Assembly: GCF_039839785.1 (NCBI RefSeq)
Contig: NZ_JBDOQT010000001.1
Span: 2,852,001 to 2,916,000 of the forward strand
Direction: 5' to 3'
Length of the DNA: 64,000 nt
Origin: Pelagibius sp. CAU 1746
GTDB lineage: Bacteria > Pseudomonadota > Alphaproteobacteria > Kiloniellales > Kiloniellaceae
The notes under the pieces are model-generated. The model was not told the origin of the DNA, did no database searches, and was given only the letters and a program-made list of their open reading frames with translations. The position numbers and the translations under genes were made by a program. This document shows positions 37,772 to 47,176 of this stretch, piece after piece. Each line of letters starts with the position of its first letter. The first letter of the stretch is position 1.

Positions 37772-38785
37772 ATGCGCTTTTCGACCTTCCTCTTCGCCGC
37801 CGCGATCACGGCTGCCGCTCTGCCGGTTGCCCAAACGGCCGGGGCGGCGGAGCAGACTCTCACCGTCTATACCTATGACGCCTTCACCTCCGACTGGGGG
37901 CCGGGCCCGGCCATCAAGGAGGCCTTCGAGGCCGAGTGCGACTGCGCCCTGGAGTTCGTGGCGCTGGACTCCTCCATCGGCGTCCTCAGCCGCCTGCGCC
38001 TGGAAGGGGAGAACAACAAGGCCGACATCGTGCTCGGCCTCGACCTCAACATCCTGGCCGAGGCGCGCGACAGCGGTCTGCTGGCGCCGCACGGCGTGGC
38101 AACGGATCCTCTGGCGCTGCCGGTGGCCTGGGACGACGATACCTTCCTGCCCTTCGACTACGGCTATTTCGCCTTCGTCTACGACACCGAGAGCCTGGAC
38201 AGCCCGCCCAAGAGCCTGGAGGAACTGGTCGAGGCGCCGGACGACCTGAAGATCATCCTGGAGGACCCGCGCACCTCGACGCCGGGGCTGGGCCTGCTGC
38301 TCTGGGTGCGTGCGGTCTACGGTGATGAGGCGCCGGCGGCCTGGGCCAAGCTGGCCAGGAAGACCGTCACCACCACCAAGGGCTGGAGCGAGGCCTACGG
38401 CCTGTTCCTCGAAGGCGAGGCGCCGATGGTGTTGAGCTACACCACCTCGCCGGCCTATCACATGATCGCCGAGGACGAGCAGCGCTATCAGGCGGCGGCC
38501 TTCGCCGAGGGGCACTACATGCAGGTCGAGGTGGCGGCGATGACGAAGTCGACGGACACGCCCGAACTGGCGCGCCGCTTCCTGCAGTTCATGCTGAGCC
38601 CCGGTTTCCAGAAGAACATCCCGACGGCGCAGTGGATGTATCCGGCGACCGATCTGCCGGAGGGCCTGCCGCCGGCCTATGACAAGCTGGTCGATCCGGC
38701 CAAGCCGCTGCTCTTCACGGCGGAGGAGGTGGCGGCCAACCGCAAGGCCTGGGTCGAGGAGTGGCTGCAGGCCGTCAGCCAGTAG
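37772..38785 (+). CDS. thiB: Thiamine ABC transporter binding protein
   Basis: The ATG at 37772 (MRFSTFLFAAAITAAALP) has GGAGCG upstream and opens the signal peptide; longer frames run through the riboswitch. The 337-residue product carries LTVYTYDAFTSDWGPGPAIK, the ThiB mature start, and SRLRLEGENNKADIVLGLD. It binds thiamine, TMP or TPP in the periplasm. First gene after the TPP riboswitch. Confidence 0.95.
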   Translation: MRFSTFLFAAAITAAALPVAQTAGAAEQTLTVYTYDAFTSDWGPGPAIKEAFEAECDCALEFVALDSSIGVLSRLRLEGENNKADIVLGLDLNILAEARDSGLLAPHGVATDPLALPVAWDDDTFLPFDYGYFAFVYDTESLDSPPKSLEELVEAPDDLKIILEDPRTSTPGLGLLLWVRAVYGDEAPAAWAKLARKTVTTTKGWSEAYGLFLEGEAPMVLSYTTSPAYHMIAEDEQRYQAAAFAEGHYMQVEVAAMTKSTDTPELARRFLQFMLSPGFQKNIPTAQWMYPATDLPEGLPPAYDKLVDPAKPLLFTAEEVAANRKAWVEEWLQAVSQ

Positions 38786-38806
38786 CCCGCTTCCGGTCTG
38801 CCTGTT

Positions 38807-40402
38807 ATGCCCTGGTGGCTGCCCGCCGGCATCGCGCTCGCCCTGGTGGCGGCGGTGGTGGGCGGCGCGCTCATGGCGCTCGCTCTCGCCGCGCCGGGGC
38901 TCGACCTCGCCGGCAACCTGGGGGACGCCTACCTCTGGCGCGTGGTGCGCTTCACCCTGTTCCAGGCGACGCTCTCGACCCTGCTCTCCGTCGCCCTGGC
39001 GGTGCCCGTGGCCCGCGCCCTGGCGCGGCGGCGCTTTCCCGGGCGCGGCTTGCTGCTGCGGCTCTTCAGCCTCTCCCTGGTGATCCCCACCATCGTCGCC
39101 ATCTTCGGCATCGCCGCCGTGCATGGGCGCACCGGTTGGGTGAACGACGCCGCCGAGTTGCTGGGCCTCGGGCGGGCGCACTACCTCTACGGCCTGACCG
39201 GCATTCTCATCGGTCATGTCTTCTTCAACATGCCCTTCGTCGCGCGCATCCTGCTGCAGGCCATTGAAGCGGTGCCGCCGGAGACCTGGCGCGTCGCCAG
39301 CCAGTACGGCCTGCGCTCGCGCGACATCTTCCGCCTCATCGAGTGGCCGGCCATGCGCACGGTGCTGCCGGGCGCGGCGGGCCTGGTCTTCATGCTTTGC
39401 TTCACCTCCTTCGCCGTGGTGCTGACGCTGGGCGGCGGTCCCAAGGCGACGACCCTGGAGGTCGCGGTCTACCAGGCGCTGCGCTTCGACTTCGACCTCG
39501 GCCGCGCCGTCGCCCTGGCGCTGGTGCAGCTCGGCCTCTGCGGGGCCATCGTCTTGGCGGTCCTGCAGCTCGCGGTGCCGGGCAACATGACGCTCACCGA
39601 GGGACGGATCTACGAACGCCCGGACCGTGGCGGGCGCCTGGGTCTTGCCGTCGACACGCTCGCCGTGATCGTCACCCTCGCGCTGGTGGTGCTGCCGCTC
39701 GCCGCCGTCGCCGTCGCCGGCTTCAACCCCAGGACCTTCGGCGTGCTGTCCGACCCGCGCTTGTGGCGCGCCGTCGGGCAGTCGCTCGCGATCGCGCTCT
39801 CGGCGGGCGTCATCGCCCTGCTGCTGGGCGGCGCCGTCCTGGTCTCCAGCCGCATCCTGCGCCACCGCCTCGGGCGGCCCGGCGCCGCGGGGCGGCTGGA
39901 GCTTTGCGCCTCGCTGATCCTCGTGGTGCCGCCTTTCGTGCTGGCCACCGGCCTCTTCGTGCTGCTGCGCCCGGTGGCCGATGTCTTCGCCCTGGGCATG
40001 CCGCTGGTCGTGCTGGTCAACGCGCTGATGGCGCTGCCCTTCGTGGTGCGTTTCCTCGGCGGGCCGATGATGGAGGAGGCACAGCGCCACGACCGGCTGT
40101 GCCAGAGCCTCGGCATCGGCGGCTGGAACCGCCTGCGTCTCGTCGAGTGGCCGAACCTGCGGCGACCCGCATCCCTGGCCCTGGCGGTCGCGGCGACGCT
40201 CTCCCTCGGCGACCTGGGCGTCATCGCGCTGTTCGGCAGCCAGGACTTCGCCACCCTGCCGCTGCTGCTCTACCAAGCCATGGGCGGCTTCCGCATGGGC
40301 GAGGCGGCGGTTATCGCCGCCGTGCTCTCCCTGCTTTGCCTGGCGCTGTTCCTCGCCATCGAATGGGGCCTCGGCGGCCTGAAGAGGCATGCCCATGTCT
40401 GA
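38807..40402 (+). CDS. thiP: Thiamine ABC transporter permease
   Basis: A 531-residue permease made of two homologous halves of about six helices each. Each half has a permease loop: TWRVASQYGLRSRDIFRLIE and HDRLCQSLGIGGWNRLRLVE. The fused form is typical of ThiP. It starts 21 bp after thiB and overlaps thiQ. Confidence 0.95.
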   Translation: MPWWLPAGIALALVAAVVGGALMALALAAPGLDLAGNLGDAYLWRVVRFTLFQATLSTLLSVALAVPVARALARRRFPGRGLLLRLFSLSLVIPTIVAIFGIAAVHGRTGWVNDAAELLGLGRAHYLYGLTGILIGHVFFNMPFVARILLQAIEAVPPETWRVASQYGLRSRDIFRLIEWPAMRTVLPGAAGLVFMLCFTSFAVVLTLGGGPKATTLEVAVYQALRFDFDLGRAVALALVQLGLCGAIVLAVLQLAVPGNMTLTEGRIYERPDRGGRLGLAVDTLAVIVTLALVVLPLAAVAVAGFNPRTFGVLSDPRLWRAVGQSLAIALSAGVIALLLGGAVLVSSRILRHRLGRPGAAGRLELCASLILVVPPFVLATGLFVLLRPVADVFALGMPLVVLVNALMALPFVVRFLGGPMMEEAQRHDRLCQSLGIGGWNRLRLVEWPNLRRPASLALAVAATLSLGDLGVIALFGSQDFATLPLLLYQAMGGFRMGEAAVIAAVLSLLCLALFLAIEWGLGGLKRHAHV

Positions 40403-41117
40403 CTCCCCCATGCTTGAGGTGGAGGGACTGACCTTCCGTTACGACGACATGGAGATGGTCTTCGACCTCACCCTGGACCGGGGTGACTGCCTGGCCGTGC
40501 TGGGGCCGAGCGGCGCGGGCAAGTCGACGCTGTTGAGCCTCGTCGCCGGCTTCGACAAGCCGCTCGCCGGCCGGGTGCTGATCGGCGGCGAAGACGTCAC
40601 CGACTGGAAGCCCGCGGCGCGCCCGGTCACCAGCCTGTTTCAGGAGCACAACCTCTTCGCCCACCTGAACGCCGGGGAGAACGTGGGTCTCGGGCTCGAT
40701 CCGGGCCTACGCCTCGACGCGAGCCACCGGGCGGCGGTGCGCGAGGCTCTGGCGCGGGTCGGCCTGGAAGGCTTGGAGCAGCGCCGCCCGGCGCAGCTCT
40801 CCGGCGGCCAGCGCCAGCGGGTCGCCCTGGCGCGCAGCCTGGTGCGGGAAAAGCCGCTGTTGCTGCTGGACGAACCCTTCAGCGCCCTCGACCCCGGCCT
40901 GCGGCTGGAGATGCTGGATCTGGTACGCCAGCTCCAGCGGGAGCGGGGCCTGACCGTCGTGCTGGTCAGCCACAATCCGCACGACGCCCTCAGGGTCGCC
41001 GGCTCTGCCGCCTTCATACACGCCGGACGGGTATTGGCGGCCGGGGAAACCCGCTCCCTCCTGGAAGGGGTAGGGCCGCCGGAATTGCGGGCTTTCCTCG
41101 GTCCCAACCCCCTCTAG
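40395..41117 (+). CDS. thiQ: Thiamine ABC transporter ATPase
   Basis: The 240-residue ATPase has Walker A GPSGAGKST, signature LSGGQRQRVALAR, Walker B LLLDEPFSALD and the switch SHNPHD. Two in-frame ATGs exist, at 40389 and 40395; the second is chosen for better ribosome-site spacing. It overlaps the thiP end by 8 bp. The first line is MLEVEGLTFRYDDMEMVFDL, typical of ThiQ. Confidence 0.95.
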   Translation: MSDSPMLEVEGLTFRYDDMEMVFDLTLDRGDCLAVLGPSGAGKSTLLSLVAGFDKPLAGRVLIGGEDVTDWKPAARPVTSLFQEHNLFAHLNAGENVGLGLDPGLRLDASHRAAVREALARVGLEGLEQRRPAQLSGGQRQRVALARSLVREKPLLLLDEPFSALDPGLRLEMLDLVRQLQRERGLTVVLVSHNPHDALRVAGSAAFIHAGRVLAAGETRSLLEGVGPPELRAFLGPNPL

Positions 41118-41309
41118 CGGGGCGCCCCCGGCCGTGAAGCGGGGCAAAAAGGCAAATCCCGACGCTTGCCCTACCGCTCCCCCCGGGGATGTTTTAGGTT
41201 TGCGGCGGAGGGAGCCTTCCGTGCGGCCGCAGCCGTTGCGCCGGTGAGCCCGGGGCTTGCGCCACGTAGGCGGCACTCCAGCGCAGAATATCCAGCCAAG
41301 TAAGGTGGA

Positions 41310-43685
41310 ATGGGGACGGCACAAAGGATTCGAACCGGGGCAGAAGCGGCCGCCTGGGGATGCGCGCGCCTGCGGCCCGCCGTTCTCGCGGGGTTCCTGG
41401 CTTGCGCCGTCGTCCTGTCCGGTGCCGGCGGGCCCTGGGCCCGGGATGCCTCTCCCGGAGCCGTGGAGACGGCCGCAGGCAGCCTCGGTCCCGATGATTT
41501 GCAGAGCGCCTTCACGCTACTCGACGGTCTCGGCCGCTTCTTCGGGGCCTTCGCCGAGCGCGAGACCAACAGCCTGGCGCGGGACCGCTGGCGCCGGCTC
41601 AGCGCCAACTACCAGGGCACGGCCGAAATCCTGCGCGGCCTGCTGGCTGGCGGCGGGCTGATCCTGGACGATCTGCCGCCGGGCCACAGCAGCGGTTTGC
41701 TGGACGACAAGCGCATCGTCATCGACCGGGATCTGGACGGCCGCTGGCGCCAGGGCGCCGAGCAACTGCGCGACGAACTAGTGCCGGTGCTGATGCAGGG
41801 CCTGGCGCGGCGTAGCCTGTCTCAGGATTGGCCCTGGCTGGCGGATCATCTGCGCGCCGTCGGCGGTCTCGCCAAGCTCGCCGAAGATCCCCTCGCGCGG
41901 CCGCTGCTGGCGCGCTTCTTTCAGGCCAAGGACGCCTACATCTGGCTCGCCATGCAACGCATCGCCCAGGGCGACCCGGCGGCCCGGCGGGCGATCGCCC
42001 GCCGGCAGGTGGCCGTCTTCGAAACCGTCCGCGCGCTCCGCATCGATATGGCGGCGACTTTCGGGCCGCAGCCGGTGGAGCGGCTGCAGCACGATTGGGA
42101 GTCCTATGTCGCGCAGGTCGACGGTTTTGCCGCAACGCGTGGCTGGCTGCTGCTCGATCCGGCCTTGCGCCGGACCCAGCTTGGGACGGCGGCCCAGGCC
42201 GACGCGGTCGACCGCGCTGCTTCGGAAGTGGTGGCGGCGGCACCACGCTCTGCCCTGGCCGCGGCCCGTGGCGGTCTTGGCCTGCCGCCTGAGGAAAGCC
42301 GGCCTTCTCCGGTCCCGGAGCCCGCGGCGCCGGGCATCAGTTTGGGAGAGTTGGCCGCGCGCGCGAACACGAAAACGGCCGCCGATGGCTTGAAGCCGGA
42401 ACCGCCGCCCGCCCCGTCGGCAGCGGCGACGCAAACCGCCGCAGAGCCGGATCCGCAAAGGCTTCTGTCCGAGCGGGAGGCCGAACTGGAAACGGCCCGT
42501 CAGGAGTTGACCGCCTTGGACAGCCGTGTCGGCGATCTCGATGCCGCCCTCAAAGCGCGCGACGCGGAGACGGCGCGTCTCGAGGCGGAGTTGGCCGATC
42601 AGCGTGCGCGCCTGGGCGACGCCGAGCGCCGTGCCGCCGCCCAGGCAGCCAGCGCCGAATCGCTCTCCGCCGAGGTCCGGGAGCTGACGGCGTTGAAAGA
42701 CCGCCTGGCCGGGCTGGAGCGTCAGTTGGCGGCGCGCGGTGAGGAGGCCCAGCACCTTGCGACCGCCTTGGCGGTGGAGCGCGCGCGCCTGGCGCAGGCC
42801 GAAGCGGCGGCCCGCGCGCAGCCGGCTGCCGCCCAAGCTTCCGCGATAGACTCAGCGGTACCGGCGGACCAAGAGGCCGAACCGGCAGTGCCGGAATCTT
42901 CGGGGCTCCATGAGTACCGGCTCCTTATTTTCATCGCTTTCGGCGTGATTCTTCTGCTGGGATTCTTACTTTGGCAGCGGAGCCGGCGGCGCTTCGGCGC
43001 GGTGGACGGAGGGCAGGGGCCGGTGCTGCTGGTCCCGCTGTCGGCCGAGCAGGCGGTGGAGGATCCGGTGGCCGCGCGCCAGGCCGTTGACCTGCCCGAC
43101 GGCGTGGCGGCGGCGGAGCCTGCTCCTGCCGTCGTTTCCGAGCCGGCGCCGGCACCGGACCGCTCCGCCGACCTGCCGCGTCTGCGCCCGGGGCCGGGCG
43201 AGGGCGTGCGGATCAAGGTGAGCGGCGTCCCTCCGCTGACGCCGGAAGCCAGGGCGGCGATGCGCGCCGGCGCGATCAAGGCGCAGGCTGCCGAGGCGGC
43301 GGCCCAGGGCCGCGAGGCGGCCGCTGCCGGCGATCCGATGGTCCAGGCGTTGCGTAAGGGAAACCTGCCGCTCTTCGAACTGCTGTTCGCGGAGATGACC
43401 GGCCTGCGCGCCCCGCATCTGCAGCGTGTCGTCTATGGCGGCCAGGGAGAGGATCTGCTGGTGGTCTGCCGCGCTGTCGGCATCGAAAAGCTGCTCTTCG
43501 GTTCGATCTTCCTGCTGACCGATCCGCTGCGCGGTGGAGACGCCGACGAGGATCCGGCTCGGGCGGCCGAAGTGCTGCGCATGTACGACCGCCTGCCGCA
43601 GCCGATCGCCCGAAAGGTGCTGGCCAAGTGGCGCGAGACTTGGGGTGAGGGGACGCCGCGCCAGGGGGAGCCTTTCCTTGGCTAA
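41310..43685 (+). CDS. Large coiled-coil membrane protein with DUF2336-like C-terminus
   Basis: A 791-residue protein; ATG at 41310 after AAGGTGG. Residues 21-45 are a signal or anchor segment. Residues 55-290 are helical without recognised family, 330-380 Pro/Ala-rich, and 385-505 form a coiled coil of Glu/Arg/Ala heptads. A transmembrane helix lies at 537-556, and a cytoplasmic region extends to 791. Its last 120 residues (KGNLPLFELLFAEMTGLRAP, HLQRVVYGGQGEDLLVVCRA) resemble DUF2336. The gene overlaps the mtgA start, which suggests an envelope role. The DUF2336 link is by eye. Confidence 0.75.
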   Translation: MGTAQRIRTGAEAAAWGCARLRPAVLAGFLACAVVLSGAGGPWARDASPGAVETAAGSLGPDDLQSAFTLLDGLGRFFGAFAERETNSLARDRWRRLSANYQGTAEILRGLLAGGGLILDDLPPGHSSGLLDDKRIVIDRDLDGRWRQGAEQLRDELVPVLMQGLARRSLSQDWPWLADHLRAVGGLAKLAEDPLARPLLARFFQAKDAYIWLAMQRIAQGDPAARRAIARRQVAVFETVRALRIDMAATFGPQPVERLQHDWESYVAQVDGFAATRGWLLLDPALRRTQLGTAAQADAVDRAASEVVAAAPRSALAAARGGLGLPPEESRPSPVPEPAAPGISLGELAARANTKTAADGLKPEPPPAPSAAATQTAAEPDPQRLLSEREAELETARQELTALDSRVGDLDAALKARDAETARLEAELADQRARLGDAERRAAAQAASAESLSAEVRELTALKDRLAGLERQLAARGEEAQHLATALAVERARLAQAEAAARAQPAAAQASAIDSAVPADQEAEPAVPESSGLHEYRLLIFIAFGVILLLGFLLWQRSRRRFGAVDGGQGPVLLVPLSAEQAVEDPVAARQAVDLPDGVAAAEPAPAVVSEPAPAPDRSADLPRLRPGPGEGVRIKVSGVPPLTPEARAAMRAGAIKAQAAEAAAQGREAAAAGDPMVQALRKGNLPLFELLFAEMTGLRAPHLQRVVYGGQGEDLLVVCRAVGIEKLLFGSIFLLTDPLRGGDADEDPARAAEVLRMYDRLPQPIARKVLAKWRETWGEGTPRQGEPFLG

Positions 43686-44484
43686 ATCTCGGCGCCGCCG
43701 CGCCACGGCGCGCAGTCCTTCGAAGCGTGGCGGAGGAAAGACCAAGAGCCGGCAGAAGGACCGGTGGTGGCGGCCGCGCTGGTGGCGGACGATGCCGGTC
43801 GGCCTGCGCCGCTGGGGCCAGCGCGTACTCCTGGTCGTGCTGCTGGTTTTTGTCGTGTTGCCTTTGGGATTGATCCTGCTGTACCGGGTCGCACCGCCGC
43901 CGGTGACGCCGCTGATGCTGATCCGCCTCGCGGAAGGGCAGGGGCTCGACAGGCGCTGGGCCTCCTGGGATGAAATATCACCGCATCTGCGCAAGGCCGT
44001 GGTTGCCTCCGAAGACAATCTTTTTTGCGAGCACAGTGGGTTCGACTGGCAGTCCTTGGAAGCCGCGGCCAAGGCCTATGCGGCGGGTGAGCGTGCCGGT
44101 GGCGGCAGCACCATCTCGATGCAAACCGCCAAGAACCTCTTTCTCTGGCCGTCGCGCAGCATCCTGCGCAAGGGGTTGGAGGTGCCGCTGACCGCGTCTC
44201 TGGAACTGCTCTGGCCCAAGCAGCGCATCCTCGAAGTCTACCTGAACATCGCTGAGTGGGGTCCGGGGATCTATGGTGTCGAGGCGGCGGCGCGGCACTA
44301 CTTCAAACGCGGCGCCGAGGATTTGACGCCACGCCAGGCCTCGCAGCTCGTCGCCGTGCTGCCCAATCCCCTGGAGTGGCGTCCGGTGCCGCCCAGCGAC
44401 TACGTCGCGCGGCGGGCCAGCGTCATCCGCACCCGCATCCGCCAGCTCGGCCCCTTGCTCGACTGCGTCGGCGGTCAGGCCTGA
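43678..44484 (+). CDS. mtgA: Monofunctional peptidoglycan glycosyltransferase
   Basis: A TTG at 43678 with GGGGGAG 8 nt upstream starts a 268-residue protein; an ATG at 43792 is an alternative but has no such site. A basic N-terminus precedes one helix (about residues 47-65). The GT51 motifs are EDNLFCEHSGFDW (catalytic Glu), GGSTISMQTAKNLFL and RILEVYLNIAEWGPGIYGVE. It polymerises lipid II into glycan chains without a transpeptidase domain. The start lies inside the end of the upstream gene. Confidence 0.93.
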   Translation: MAKSRRRRATARSPSKRGGGKTKSRQKDRWWRPRWWRTMPVGLRRWGQRVLLVVLLVFVVLPLGLILLYRVAPPPVTPLMLIRLAEGQGLDRRWASWDEISPHLRKAVVASEDNLFCEHSGFDWQSLEAAAKAYAAGERAGGGSTISMQTAKNLFLWPSRSILRKGLEVPLTASLELLWPKQRILEVYLNIAEWGPGIYGVEAAARHYFKRGAEDLTPRQASQLVAVLPNPLEWRPVPPSDYVARRASVIRTRIRQLGPLLDCVGGQA

Positions 44485-44488
44485 GAAC

Positions 44489-44728
44489 TCAGACTCGCGT
44501 GTTCGCCTGCATGATGGCGAACATTTCCAGCTCCAGATCGGCGCGGCGGCGGCGCAACTGGTCGTCACGCTGGGCGTGTTCCGGGTCTTCCTGCGGGTTC
44601 AGCTTACGGATATCTGAGGTGAGCCGGGCATGCTGCGCACAGAGATCCTCGAAATCGGCGTCCGTGGCCGATATCCGCGCCAGCATGTTCTTCAGGCGAC
44701 TTGCGACGATATCGAATGGCTTGCTCAT
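44489..44728 (-). CDS. DUF465/YdcH-like small protein
   Basis: A 79-residue, all-helical charged protein. The phrase FEDLCAQHARLTSDIRKLN and the ending RRRRADLELEMFAIMQ match the DUF465 pattern of a short antiparallel coiled coil. Function unknown. Convergent with mtgA, 4 bp apart. Confidence 0.75.
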   Translation of the reverse strand: MSKPFDIVASRLKNMLARISATDADFEDLCAQHARLTSDIRKLNPQEDPEHAQRDDQLRRRRADLELEMFAIMQANTRV

Positions 44729-44854
44729 GGCGTTTCCTCGCCCTTTTCCCTCGGCCTGCTGGTTTGTGGAACCGCCAAGATCGCACGAGTGAGCCTCGCA
44801 AGCTGTTCCAGGAACGGTACCTAGTAGGGCTGTGGAGACGCCCGGCGCGGAGGG

Positions 44855-46537
44855 TCAGCAGCCGCCCGCGGGTTGCAGCAGGCCCCAGCCGAAGGTGCTG
44901 TCGCGGCCCGGCGTGCCGAGGTCGCGGGCGCTCTGGTGCAAGCCCTGGCGGATCGTCTGAGGGGAGGCGTCCGGCGCCTTGGCGAGGGAGAGGGCCGCTG
45001 CGGCGGCGACGAAGGGGGCCGCGAAGGAGGTGCCGCTGTTGTAGCGGCCGCCCCGGCCGCCGCGGGCGCTCCAGACATCGACGCCCGGTGCCGCCAGGTC
45101 GATGTAGTCGCCGCGGTTGGCTTCGGTATAGGGCTGCAGCGCCGCGTCCACCGCCGTCACCGCGACCACCGGCGCGTAGCCGGCGGGGAACACCGGCGCC
45201 GCATTGGGGCCTTCGTTGCCGGCCGCCGCGATCAGGATCATGCCGCTTTGGTGGGCGCGCTCCACGGTGAGGCGCATGACCTGGTTGCCCGGGCCCGACA
45301 GACTGAGGTTCACCACCCGCACGCCCTGTTGCCCGAGCCAGTCGACCGAGCGCGCGATGGCGTCGGTGGTGCCGACGATGCGGTTGTCGTCCCGCAACGA
45401 GAAAATCGCCGCCGCGAAAAGGCGGGCGGCGGGCAACAGTCCGCTTGAGTTGCTGCCGGGCGCGCCGACGATGATGGCGGCCACGGCGGTGCCATGGTCG
45501 GGCGGCGCCGGCGGTACGCCGCCGGCGATGAAACTTCGCGCCGTAACCTGGCGGTCGGTCAGCGCTTCATGGCCGGTATCGATGGCGGTATCGATCAGGC
45601 CGACGTCGACGGAGGTTTCGCAAGTCCGTTCCTCGCCGGGCCAGCCGATCAGTGCCTTGGCGTAGTGCCGCGGTGCGCCGCCGGCTTGCGAGGCGGCATC
45701 CGGCTCGTAAAGCGTGTTGGCGTCGAAAAGCGTAGCCGGGAAGGTCTGGCGCAGGGCATCGAGGGCCGCCGGCACGTCCTGGCCGCCGGGCACTCCCAGG
45801 CGCAGCAGCGCGAAGCCCAGCGCCGGAAGCTCCTGCAGAGAGCGCACTGCATAGCCGAGCGTGGTGAGCTGCTGGGCCAGGGCCGTCGCGTCGGCCAGCG
45901 ATGCGGTAATGGCCAGTACCTCGTCGGGCACGATGTCGGGATCGGCCGCAGCAGATTGACCAGGCGGCGGTGCCGGTGCGCCGGGCTGCGGACCCTGCGG
46001 CGTGGCGGTCGAGCTTGCCGCCGGACGGCGTGGCGTAGGCCGCCGCGGTTCGGGGTCGCGGCCGGGGCCGGGGTCGACCTGGGCGGAGGTGCCCCTATCG
46101 ATCGAGGGCCGGTTCGCACTTTCGCAGATCTGGACCGGGCGCCCCTGGCCCGACAGCCATTTGCCGCTGCGCGCTTCCTGAATTCCCAGGATGTACCACT
46201 TGCCGCGTTCCAGGGTCTTACTCTTCGGTACCGTGGCGTGGATCATCCGGTTGTTCCAGGAGGAAACCGGGAGTGCGACACTGACGTTGGGATCGCGGAT
46301 CACCAGCAGCCGGCCGGCGGCGCGGCCCAGGTTGCGGCCGCGCACTTTCAGCGTGTCGCCGAAGTCGACGCAACCGGTGAGGCCGATACCCATGATGACC
46401 GGCTGGGCGGTCGTCGTCGCGGCCTGCGCCTTGGCCGGGTTCTGGGCCGGCAGAAGAACGGCCAGCGCCACGGCCACGAGGCCGCCGAGCAGGCTACCGC
46501 GAAAGCGGGTCAGCCGGTCTGCGCGTGCGGCGGCCAT
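44855..46537 (-). CDS. Secreted S8 (subtilisin-like) serine protease
   Basis: A 560-residue protein with an N-terminal signal/anchor (residues 13-38). A TIG-like beta domain spans about 46-138, a Pro-rich linker 152-200 and a propeptide-like segment 205-275. The catalytic domain follows with Asp316 (VGLIDTAID), His348 (PPDHGTAVA), the oxyanion Asn441 (AAAGNEGP) and Ser504 (SGTSFAAP). All catalytic residues are present. It follows the anti-sigma gene by 6 bp and is the last gene of the six-gene run. A regulatory role toward the anti-sigma factor is inference. Confidence 0.93.
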   Translation of the reverse strand: MAAARADRLTRFRGSLLGGLVAVALAVLLPAQNPAKAQAATTTAQPVIMGIGLTGCVDFGDTLKVRGRNLGRAAGRLLVIRDPNVSVALPVSSWNNRMIHATVPKSKTLERGKWYILGIQEARSGKWLSGQGRPVQICESANRPSIDRGTSAQVDPGPGRDPEPRRPTPRRPAASSTATPQGPQPGAPAPPPGQSAAADPDIVPDEVLAITASLADATALAQQLTTLGYAVRSLQELPALGFALLRLGVPGGQDVPAALDALRQTFPATLFDANTLYEPDAASQAGGAPRHYAKALIGWPGEERTCETSVDVGLIDTAIDTGHEALTDRQVTARSFIAGGVPPAPPDHGTAVAAIIVGAPGSNSSGLLPAARLFAAAIFSLRDDNRIVGTTDAIARSVDWLGQQGVRVVNLSLSGPGNQVMRLTVERAHQSGMILIAAAGNEGPNAAPVFPAGYAPVVAVTAVDAALQPYTEANRGDYIDLAAPGVDVWSARGGRGGRYNSGTSFAAPFVAAAAALSLAKAPDASPQTIRQGLHQSARDLGTPGRDSTFGWGLLQPAGGC

Positions 46538-46543
46538 GGCGCG

Positions 46544-47176
46544 TCAGTTCCTTTCGGCGAAGGTGACGACCGTGCCGTTGGCCCGCAGGGCGGCGAGGGC
46601 TTCCTCCACCGTGGTGGCCTTGGGATCGACGAGGCGCAGGTTGTAGATGCCCAGGGCCGTCGGGCCGTCGGCGATGGAAGCGCCGGCCGCCTGCAGCACT
46701 TCGCGGATATCCTGCTCCGTGGCATCGGGCGCGAAGGTCACCTGCATCACGGCAGGTGCGCCGCCCGTGGCGGTCGTCACGTCGCCGCCGGTCGGGATCA
46801 GGCCGCTGTTCATGCCGACCATGACACCGGCCTGGACCACGATGGCCAAGCAGGCGGCGATGGCCAGCGGCCGCCAGAAGCTGGCGACGGTCAGAACCTT
46901 GCCGGTCATCCTGTCGGCGCTGCCCTTTTGCTGTTCGGCGTCCTGCTTGATCTCGCGCTTCAGGCGTTGCAGGCCCAGCTCGCCCGGGCTGTTCTCGAAG
47001 GCTTGATCCTTGACCTGCTGGCGCAGTTGGCGCAGCAGTTCCACCTCGTCGCGCGCCTGGGCGCTTTCTTCCAGGTAGGCCTCGACCGCCCGGCGTTCCC
47101 CAGCCTCCAGGGTGCCGTTGACGTACCAGGGCAGCAGCAGGTCCAGGTTCTCGTCTCTTTTTCCGTTGTCAGCCAT
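46544..47176 (-). CDS. Membrane anti-sigma factor with prodomain-like periplasmic domain
   Basis: The ATG at 47176 overlaps the sigma stop (TAATG), giving 210 residues. Residues 10-60 (DLLLPWYVNGTLEAGERRAV) are the sigma-binding domain; it lacks the His/Cys zinc motif. The helix is at about 100-122. Residues 142-210 lie outside the membrane and carry TALGIYNLRL and VEEALAALRAN. This part aligns by eye with residues 206-274 of the adjacent protease. It should hold the ECF factor inactive until a surface signal releases it. Confidence 0.88.
   Translation of the reverse strand: MADNGKRDENLDLLLPWYVNGTLEAGERRAVEAYLEESAQARDEVELLRQLRQQVKDQAFENSPGELGLQRLKREIKQDAEQQKGSADRMTGKVLTVASFWRPLAIAACLAIVVQAGVMVGMNSGLIPTGGDVTTATGGAPAVMQVTFAPDATEQDIREVLQAAGASIADGPTALGIYNLRLVDPKATTVEEALAALRANGTVVTFAERN

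Noticed and set aside
37523-40411. A 962-codon open frame on the minus strand
   Set aside because: Antisense shadow of thiB and thiP and of the riboswitch; Gln/Arg/Gly-rich without domains.
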